NCBI GenBank assembly: GCA_002102555.1
Contig: MCFL01000034.1
Location: 1 to 64,000, forward strand
Origin: Catenaria anguillulae PL171
Taxonomy: Eukaryota > Blastocladiomycota > Blastocladiomycetes > Blastocladiales > Catenariaceae
DNA: 64,000 bases
Direction of reading: 5' to 3'
Shown: piece by piece, positions 56,223 through 64,000 of the stretch
How positions within the stretch are numbered: the stretch's first letter is position 1
How the letters are laid out: each line of letters starts with the position of its first letter
The notes under the pieces: model-generated
What the model was told of the DNA's origin: nothing
What the model saw: the letters and a program-made list of their open reading frames with translations, nothing else
Databases searched by the model: none
Translations under genes and position numbers: made by a program

Positions 56223-59200
56223 ATGAGCTCAAACGCTCCGACCGGCCCAGGTCTGCCGGCAATGTCGGATGCTCCTGGCCAACCCACCGCAACGGCAACG
56301 ACAGCAGCATCCACACCCAGCAGCGCCATCAGCAGCAGCTCATTTTCCTTTGATGACCCGGCTATTGAAGCGTTACTGCTCCTCGCTGCCGCCCCAAAGG
56401 GCATGATGTCTCCGCCAACCACGGCCTCGTCCTCGTGTCACTCTTCTCTTTCAAACGTGGCCACTGTCGAGGTTTCGATCCCTTCAACATCGGCAACGCC
56501 CGAAGCGCAATCGATTTCAGCAACAGGTCTGACCAACGTGCCGCTAGCAATGAACGGTCAAAGTCACGTCTCGGTGGCAGCAGTAAACGGTGATGCGGCC
56601 CACGGCGGCATTGATGAGCATGGCTGTTATGGTGACGTCGCGCCCGCCAATACCCGCCGTCCAAGTGGAACAAGTGCGGCTGCCGCTCTTGGGCTGATTG
56701 CGACGACCGCTGGCCGTGCTAGCGGGTGCGCAACGGGCGACTTTGCCTCAATCGCAAACAATGTGGATTACGACAACAACAACAACAACATCAGCAACAC
56801 CCGCAAGCAAAACGACGCTATGGATGTGGATTCATCAATGTCGGCCCTAGATTCGGACCATGTCATGGACACAACCAGTACCACGCACTCCAGTAGCAAT
56901 GTGGGCCATGACTTTAACGCACACGACGCCCATGATGGCGGTTATCAGATCGCAAACAACGCATCTTCGCCACCAATGTACCCGACATCCGATGTGGATT
57001 CAATGCAGGCATTGTCGCCAGTGCCACAGCCCATGTCGCGCAGCATGACGCCCGTCCGCATTCATTCGTCGAGCAGTGCAACATATTCGCCGTACGGCGC
57101 ACGGCCCAACTTGGACCAGAACGCCGAAGTGGTTCATCAAGATGAGGAGGCGGAGGAGGAACTCGAGCCGCCGCCGGTTGAGCAGATGGAAAATGAAGGT
57201 ATTGTCGCGGGGATGGGCGGGGCGGAGGCCAATGATTCAGATGAAGATGAGCCGATTTTGCCGGTCCAAGGCAGACTCACAAGAGCGTCGGCGGCGGCGG
57301 CCGCTGCACAACAGACTGCGGGTGTTGTTGCTGAAGAGCCAAAACTGAAACGAGCAACCCGTACGACACGAAAGGCGGCGGCGGCATCGGCGGCAAATGT
57401 CCCTGCGGGTACCACCGACGCCGACAACGCCATCTTACCTTCCACCGAACCAACACCATCCAAACCCCTTCCTCGTGCTCGTCGCACCAAACCCCCCACC
57501 CCTGCGGCATCCGCTCCTCTTTCCGACACGGGTGCTGCTCCTGCGCCGTACCCGGACCCAAAACCGCCGGCAGCAAAGCGGGCAACCCGCTCTCGCAAAG
57601 CTCAACCCGTCGAGGCCGACGCGAGCACTGCAGATTCCGAACTGGAGGTGGCGCCCACGCAACGCGCTAAACGTGTCACAAGGAAATCAGCAAGTGCATT
57701 GACCACCACAGCCAACGAGGCACCTGCGCCCGGTTCCATGGAGCCAAGCGTGCCACCATCTCCCGCTTCGTCGCCTCTGGTGCACATGCAACCCGCCGGC
57801 GCAGATGCCATGGATGTCGTTCCCTCGGCTGCGCCGATGACAGACCCGGCTGAAAATCAAGAAGAGGCCGATGACTCGCGTGTCATGACGAGATCCGCAC
57901 GCAAACGTGCCGTTTCATCGACGGCGCTCAGCAGCGAAGCGGTAGCACCCGTATTGGGAGAAGATGCAGAGGAAGGGATCGAGGAGAACGGGGTACGTAA
58001 GCGCCGCAAAACGACTCGCAAGTTGGCAGGCACAGAGGCACCGTCTGCTGGCGACTCTTTGGCGACCGATGTGGCTGAGCAAGGCCAGAGTACTGCTGCC
58101 GACGACAGTGCGCCTTCATCAAGCGCCGCTCCACCCGACGTTGCGACTAAACCGTCTCGGGTATCGGCCAGGCGCAAGGCCAAATCCACCGACAATGCCG
58201 TCGCGGAGGTCAAGCAACCCGAACCGGAACCAGAACCTGTTCCCGAAGTGAAAAAAGTGGCCAATCCGTGGGATGCCCTGGGCCACATTCCAAAGAAAAA
58301 GCGTGAATCCACGGCCAACATGAGCTCGTCAACATTCCCTGCCTCGTCCGATACCGGTCTCTCGTCCGTACCCGCAAGCTCGTCGGATCACCAAGCCGAC
58401 GATATCGATGACTCGTCGCTGTTCTCACTCGACACCAAGCCCATCCCAACCCCGCCGTCGTTGCCATCAGAAGGCACATCTTCCCGCCCTCGGTCTCCAC
58501 TTACTTCACCATCCGCGTCACTCCAACCAAATCAAGGCCCAGCCGTCGGTCACTCCTCTGCACTCGTGACCTCTTCCCGCCCCAACGAGCAGCCCGAGCC
58601 TCCTCGCTCGGTCCATCCCTTGTCTCCGCCCCGTCCTTTATCGCGCGCGTCCAACTCTCGCCGTCGGTCACCCTCGCCGTATGCTGGGCAACGCCGCCGG
58701 TACGACCGCTCGCGCAGTCGCTCGCATTCACGCGACCGTGGCGGCCGCCTGCCACGCCGTCGATCCAGGTCGCGGTCAAGATCGCCTACTTCCGCACGCG
58801 GACGCCGTGGCCGGTCGCGCTCGCGCTCAAGGTCTCGCTCGCGATCACGGTCCATGTCCCGGTCACGATCGAGGTCAAGGTCTCAGGATCGCATGCACAA
58901 CAGGCACCGACTCTCTGCTGCTGCGGCCAGCGCCTCGGACACCATTCGTGCTGGACCCATGGGCGGGTTTGGCTCGAGACAGCCGTCGGCTCCGCAGTCG
59001 CAGTCGGCCACGCCGTGGACTGGGTGTCGGGTTTATGTGGCTAATTTGCCGACAAATCTGACGCTGCGTGAGTTGGTCGAGTTTATGCAGCAAGGTCCGC
59101 TCATGTTCCGTGTTTTTAGCACAATTGTCCGCCATCCGCCCTAACCCGTTCTCCCACCTTGCCCTTTCCCTATCGTGCAGCTGGCCCAGTTGCCCAAGTC

Positions 59201-60886
59201 TTACAGTATCGTGACGGCAAGTCCACGGCCCGCGTTCACTACCGCCGCCACGAGGATGCGCAGCGTGCGATTGACATGCTTGACCGCTCACGGCCGTTTG
59301 GCGTCACAAAGCCGCTGTACATTACCCGCGACATGTTTGAAGACAAGGACTCAACGGCAAGCAAGTCCGTTACCGGTCCGGGTCAATCTGGAGCCGACCG
59401 GCGTCGCGAGTCTATGGGAAACCCGCCCAGTGCGAGCGGGAGCGACGATGTTGCCGGACGGCAAATTCAAGTTTCAAATGTACGAATCCCTACGCGGTCA
59501 CTTTTCTGTTTGTTTGTTTGTTTACGTGGCATGGAGGCATGCTGACCCGTCGATTCCATTGCTCGCATGTCAATTCAGATCCACTTTTCGGCCTCGGACA
59601 GCGACATTCGCAACTTTTTCAAACCTGAGGGTAATATTGTCGAGATCAAACGCACGGGAAAAGCAAGTTGTCGTCTCACGTTCCAATACGACCGCCAAGC
59701 ACAGCGCGCAGCGCACCGACTGCACCGTGGCCGTCTTCTCGGCCGCCCCATCGAGATTGTTTACCTCCGGCCACGGTCACGGTCACCGCCATCGCACAGG
59801 GCGAACCAGAGGCGCCGCTCGTCGCGGTCTCGGTCGAGGTCACGATCACGTTCGGCAACCCGTCGCGAATCAGTCGCTGCATCACGGGGCGGTCCTAGCC
59901 GTCGCGTTGGTGCAGGGTCTCCGCCGCCGCCGCCGCCGCCGCCATTTGGCGGACGGTCGCCCAACCCTGTCGGTATCCAGCAGCAGCAACAACAGCAGCC
60001 AATGTTTTCCCAGGGCTTGCCACCCGACGTTGCGCAACTGCTTGCTCAGCAGCCATTTGGCAATGGCGCGTCCAACCCGCTGGGCCAGCTTGCAAGTATG
60101 CTCAGCAACCCCCCGCCGCCTGGATTTGCCGGATTTGGCGCTCCGCCGCCCATGAATCCGTTCGGTTTTGGCGGCTCCAACGCAAACCCACCTCCAGCGG
60201 CCCTGCTCGCGCAACTCCTGGGCCAAGCCCCACCACAACAGCCGCCGCCGCCGCCGCCGCCTCAGATACCCATGTTTCCGGTGCCTATGATGCTGCCGCA
60301 ACAGCAGCAGCAACAGCCCCCGCAACAACCCGATTTCCTCAGGCAATTGATGCTTGCCGCTCAGCAGCAGCATGCGCCAGTGCAACAGCAACCGCACCCT
60401 CCGCCCGTCATGTCGACGCAGCCTCTTCCTCCTCCACCTGGGCAGTTACCATCCCACCAAAACCAGGATGTCCAGCAGATGCTCCGATTGCTTGGATTGC
60501 CATCCTCTGCACCTGCTCCATCTTCGGCGCCATCGCTGTCGCAAACGTCGTCCATGAGTGGCTTGCAGCCTCCCGCCACGGCCAATTCGCTGCCGCCTGG
60601 CGGGACAAATGACCGAAACCAACCACAGCGCCCAAGCGGACCCGCCCCGCCGCTGCCGCCGTTTGGGTCATTTCCACCGAGCCCTGCCCAGGGTATTCCA
60701 ACCGGCATGGATCTCTCGCAACTGGTTGCTTTATTGGGCTCGCAACAAACTCCATCTTCGGCCGCCGACACGTCGTCGTCTGGTTCTCAACATCCGGCTG
60801 CAAATCGAGATGTGTCAGGCTTGGCTTCCCAATACGGGCCGCCGGGCGGAAATGGGCTGCCGCGGCGTCCGCCGCCGCCAAAGTAG
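56223..60886 (+). CDS. Large SR-type RNA-binding protein with two RRMs
   Basis: Three exons (56223-59094, 59181-59479, 59579-60886) give 1492 residues without a break. The first 800 residues are disordered, Ser/Ala/Pro/Asp-rich, with repeated TRSARKR-like basic clusters. An Arg-Ser region follows at about 807-892. RRM1 starts near 930 (CRVYVANLPTNLTLRELVEF) and is split by the first intron. RRM2 follows near 1050 (RQIQVSNIHFSASDSDIRNF), split by the second intron at almost its first strand. A second, shorter RS stretch and a Pro/Gln-rich tail (PPPPPPPP and Gln6-7 runs) complete it. This suggests a nuclear splicing or mRNA-processing factor. I cannot match it to one named SR protein. Confidence 0.85.
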
Positions 60887-61401
60887 GAGCTCGATCGCTC
60901 GGTTCTTGTACCGGCAGGTGACGTGATCGGCTATGGGCAATCGACGTGTTTCAACGCGATTGAAGCAGCGCATCACCACCCGTTGACGGATTTGTTTCAA
61001 GTGTTGATATCCTGCCCCGGATCTATTCATTTCTGTCCGCATTGGCAGGGGCCAGGGCGTGTGTCATTCGCGTTACGGAATGTTTTTGTTTCTTTCCGGA
61101 TCAGGAAGGTCGGCGTGTCCTTCTCGGTCCAGCAATCGTTTTTCTTCCTCATTGCCTTCGTTGGTTTCTTTTTCTTCTTGATCATTCCTTGCCATCTTTG
61201 GGCTCTGTATAACCGCATCTGATTCTGTTTTCAAGTTCTCTCATGCATCCCCAGTCACCTGTGCTGAGTGCTCGCGAGCAAAGCCCCACGAAGCAATCGT
61301 GGCCCTGTCTCTGTCATGGTCGGGCAATGCGGACGACACCTGTCGTTGTACAATTTAACGTACAGGGAGAGACGGGCAGGCGATAGACGTGACAATCATG
61401 A
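60887..61401. other. Intergenic region
   Basis: About 515 bp, T-rich between about 61085 and 61200, consistent with the SR-protein 3' UTR. No other feature is seen. Confidence 0.45.
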
Positions 61402-61818
61402 GTGAGCCAAGTAAATCATAGCATCAGCCGTCTGTTCCGCACTCGGGCACCGGGTTGGAGTGTGTCTCCTGTTATTGCCAAGAGCCAAGATGACACGATT
61501 GACTCACAAAATTCAAGCAAACCCAGTGTGTCCTTCGACGCTGTTTTTCTCGCATGCATTCTCAACCGAATCATCGGGAACCTTCTTGAAAATGTTGTCA
61601 CAAATCAACCAATCGATCCCATTGCACGGGATGACTCAGGGCAAGTTGCTGTGGACAGGGAAACAGTAACCAAGCTTGACACTCGATCGTTGGCAGCAAT
61701 GCAACAGCTGTTCGAGTCAAACGAACGTCGGAAAACTGTTGCATTTGCATCCCAGCCAGCGTTGTCCGCTACGACCAGGTTCCTGTCTGACTCCTCAGCC
61801 CATTCTGGCGTTCCTTGA
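61402..61818 (+). CDS. Doubtful small ORF or exon
   Basis: An open frame of 138 codons begins with GTG and has no ATG before about codon 100, so if real it must be an internal exon. It includes a helical, soluble-protein-like stretch (FDAVFLACILNRIIGNLLEN). No convincing splice partner or known domain was found in the flanking sequence. Confidence 0.25.
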   Translation: MSQVNHSISRLFRTRAPGWSVSPVIAKSQDDTIDSQNSSKPSVSFDAVFLACILNRIIGNLLENVVTNQPIDPIARDDSGQVAVDRETVTKLDTRSLAAMQQLFESNERRKTVAFASQPALSATTRFLSDSSAHSGVP

Positions 61819-63728
61819 GCCCAACCGTGCGTGCACACGCACTGAGAGCAACCGGAGGAACTGAACTAGCCGAAAGACCACCTAATGATCGAGAATATTG
61901 GCGAGCCCGCACTTCAATGAAATGATATGGTGAATATACCGAGAAACAGATATATAAAGCAACTCCTCTCCCTGACTGCATGTCTCTGCTCCCAATTGAT
62001 ACTTCTGCACCCCGTATTGGGTTCGTCTCTTTTTAGTGTTGACTTGCAGTCGTTTTCATCGTGCTGCCTGGCGCTGCTGCTTTCTTTCCTCATCCCTCTC
62101 TGCCGCCCATTCACGCTCCACACTGGTGGTGTTAAATATCATCCCCTGATTCCATATCGATGCATATCCAATCAGGAAACTAACGGTATCGTTGCCTGCC
62201 TCCTTACAATATGATTCGTGCTTCCTTCCATGACCCATGAACTTTCAGTACCCCGGAATTCCCTGGCTTCCTCCACCCCGCCGATTCCCTCGCTCACGGT
62301 TGTCCGTTACCCAATAAAGAACCTTCGAACAACGCCCACGTTGGCCCCGCTACCTTCGGATACCTATCGCGATCACTGGAGGTGTCTCACTTGCCCGCCA
62401 CGAGCCACAGTTCGTACTTGCGTCAGAGTTGATGGCTCTTTGTGTATGTAAAGCGTCATGTATGGTACTTCTTAGTGTCTATGACGGTTTGCTGTTTGAA
62501 TGACGCGTTTGCTCACCACACTCACGGAATCCTCGTTGAACGGCCATGCCAAACGGCTCGCCACGATACCATTTATGTGCTTGACAGCCGCCGCAACATA
62601 CCGACACTCCAGTCGCTTGGCCGTACCTCGTCCCTCAAGGCAGTCGGCTCTCCTTCTGGGCTACCCCTACGCGCTCTCCCTTTTCCCAGATCCGGCGTTC
62701 TCGTCAGACGCTTCACTGCCAACCAACCACCAGCGATCAATCAACCCCTCGACATCTCGTGCCCGCTGCCCTCCCTGCTGACTTTATCACGTACATTCTC
62801 TTGATTCATTCTGTGGCCAGTGCCTGATCATATCGCTCACTCATGCCATCCTTTCGTTGTCAAAGTCCTCAATCCGTCGGGCCACTCGTGACCGCCACAG
62901 AAGACGTCCTACACCCAACCATAGCGGGCATCGGGCTCGCCTCTTGTCGATTTAAGCAAAGCCCGCACATCCAGAATCGTACGATCTTTGCTTGTTATTC
63001 CTGCTCTTCTTTTCCACCACGCACACTTGTTTCCTCTCGAACCCTACCGACCGCTGGCCGAGGTAGCTTTCCTTTTTGTGTGTGCGTGTGCACGTGAAAC
63101 GGTTCAATGTCGCCGTAATCGGGTGATCGTGGCTTGGTGGTGGTTTGCTCGCGCACACGGCACACGGAGAGTTCGCCCACTCGTTCGAAATCGGGGTCAT
63201 ATATGAAATTTGTCCGTCATCTTGCTCAATGCTTTTCGTTGGTTGCGGTGAGCGGCGGCCCGCTGTCGGGTGCAGCCCGTCTTGTTGAGTCAACTGAGCC
63301 TTGCCTCTTTTCTTTCGCTTTTCTTTTGCTGGGTCTTGCGAACAGTCATTAACCGTACCTCTCTTGCACTACTTGCCAACCCAAAATCATCTTTTGTCTC
63401 TGCTACCTCGTTGCAGTCAAGAACCAAAGGTGACACCCAAAACGGATCCATTTGATCGAGACCTGCCTGCTTAGCTTCCAGTCTCCTGACCTTTCCATCG
63501 ATCCAAGTATATACAAAACCCCTGTCAGGTTTAATCTACCGTACCGAAATATCCGCTCCGATCGCAGGCCCCCAGGTACATCTCTGCGATCCGCGAATCC
63601 TCCGGATCCAGTTCACTGACGTAGCTGCCCCCGGCATTTACAGCCTCCACGTTTCTACCTATCGCGGTTTATGATCCTCGAATGCGCATGGGCTGCCCAA
63701 ACACTCCTCTTCACATATTTCCTTGATC
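61819..63728. other. Upstream region of the MADS-box gene
   Basis: About 1.9 kb without a credible gene on either strand. Probably promoter and 5' leader of the gene at 63729. Short frames show no conserved composition. Confidence 0.45.
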
Positions 63729-64000
63729 ATGGCCCCTCAACCCCCACGGCGCACCACCATTGCCCCAATCAACAACGCCAAGAACCGGCGGGTCACCTTT
63801 GCTAAGCGGCGGAACGGTATCTTTAAGAAGGCGTACGTTGTCAACTCTACTGCATTTCTCGCTCGCGTACACTGGTCTGCAACTGAAGAGTCCCAATTGA
63901 CGCGCCATTGAAATTGAATTCTCGCAGATATGAGCTCGGTGTCCTTTGCTCGTGCGAGATCGTGGTCGTGATCCGTGATGTGCGCGGCCGCGTCCACCAG
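63729..64000 (+). CDS. MADS-box transcription factor, 5' part only
   Basis: Exon 1 (63729-63832) and the start of exon 2 (from 63928) encode a MADS box. It reads RRTTIAPINNAKNRRVTFAK then RRNGIFKKAYELGVLCSCEI. The intron, with donor GTACGT and acceptor CAG, falls between KKA and YEL. The RRVTFAKRRNG and YELGVLC forms are closer to MEF2/Rlm1-type than to SRF-type MADS proteins. The gene continues past the window, so its C-terminal region and partner-binding part cannot be judged. Confidence 0.88.

Noticed and set aside
1-64000. Transposons, retroelements, viral copies, CRISPR arrays, rRNA genes
   Set aside because: No reverse transcriptase, integrase, transposase, terminal repeats, direct-repeat arrays or rRNA-like sequence was recognised by eye.

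Overview
The window is nuclear DNA of an intron-bearing, GC-rich fungus. Genes are close together on both strands. Introns are mostly 50-120 bp with GTAYGY-like donors, YAG acceptors and, where visible, CTRAC branch sites. Three genes point to a zoosporic lineage, probably Blastocladiomycota (Catenaria/Allomyces-like). One is a TSNAXIP1-like protein, which is typical of flagellated organisms. One has degenerate ankyrin-like repeats of the 'LLxWW' kind. The third is a WC-2-like PAS-GATA protein. This placement is inferred from gene content only.

Layout, left to right: Nup53/35 nucleoporin (+); PP2A B56 subunit (-); a PEX11-like candidate (-); mitochondrial ribosomal protein mL44 (-); GPI2/PIG-C (+); a 1005-residue coiled-coil protein (+); an SLC12 cation-chloride cotransporter (-); a TMEM14-like protein (+); an unrecognised gene at 18.5 kb (+); a b561-cytochrome b5-ferredoxin reductase fusion (-); SWC4/DMAP1 (+); a PSI-domain membrane protein (+); ICE2 (-); a GVP36-like BAR protein (-); a secreted V8/trypsin-like protease (+); an ankyrin-like protein (-); a broken VWA-like gene (+); beta'-COP (-); TSNAXIP1-like (+); WC-2-like (+); two related orphan genes at 49.2 and 51.6 kb (+); a BCS1-like AAA ATPase (-); a large SR-type RNA-binding protein (+); a small doubtful ORF; and the start of a MADS-box gene cut by the window end.

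Most genes are housekeeping: nuclear pore, COPI coat, GPI-anchor synthesis, mitochondrial translation, chromatin remodelling and ER shape. They do not form a pathway cluster. I see no transposon, tRNA, rRNA, CRISPR or viral element.

The strongest unusual signal is local. Between about 12.7 and 28.4 kb, five otherwise well-conserved genes need at least 16 single-base -1 frame changes, almost all at G/C runs and all as if one base were missing. About 24 kb of coding sequence outside that block needs none of this kind. This fits a stretch of poor base calling better than gene death, but raw reads are needed to decide. Other points worth checking are a 13-bp tandem duplication that breaks the BCS1 frame, a cytochrome b5 module without its second haem histidine, and an undescribed pair of paralogues that share an intron position.
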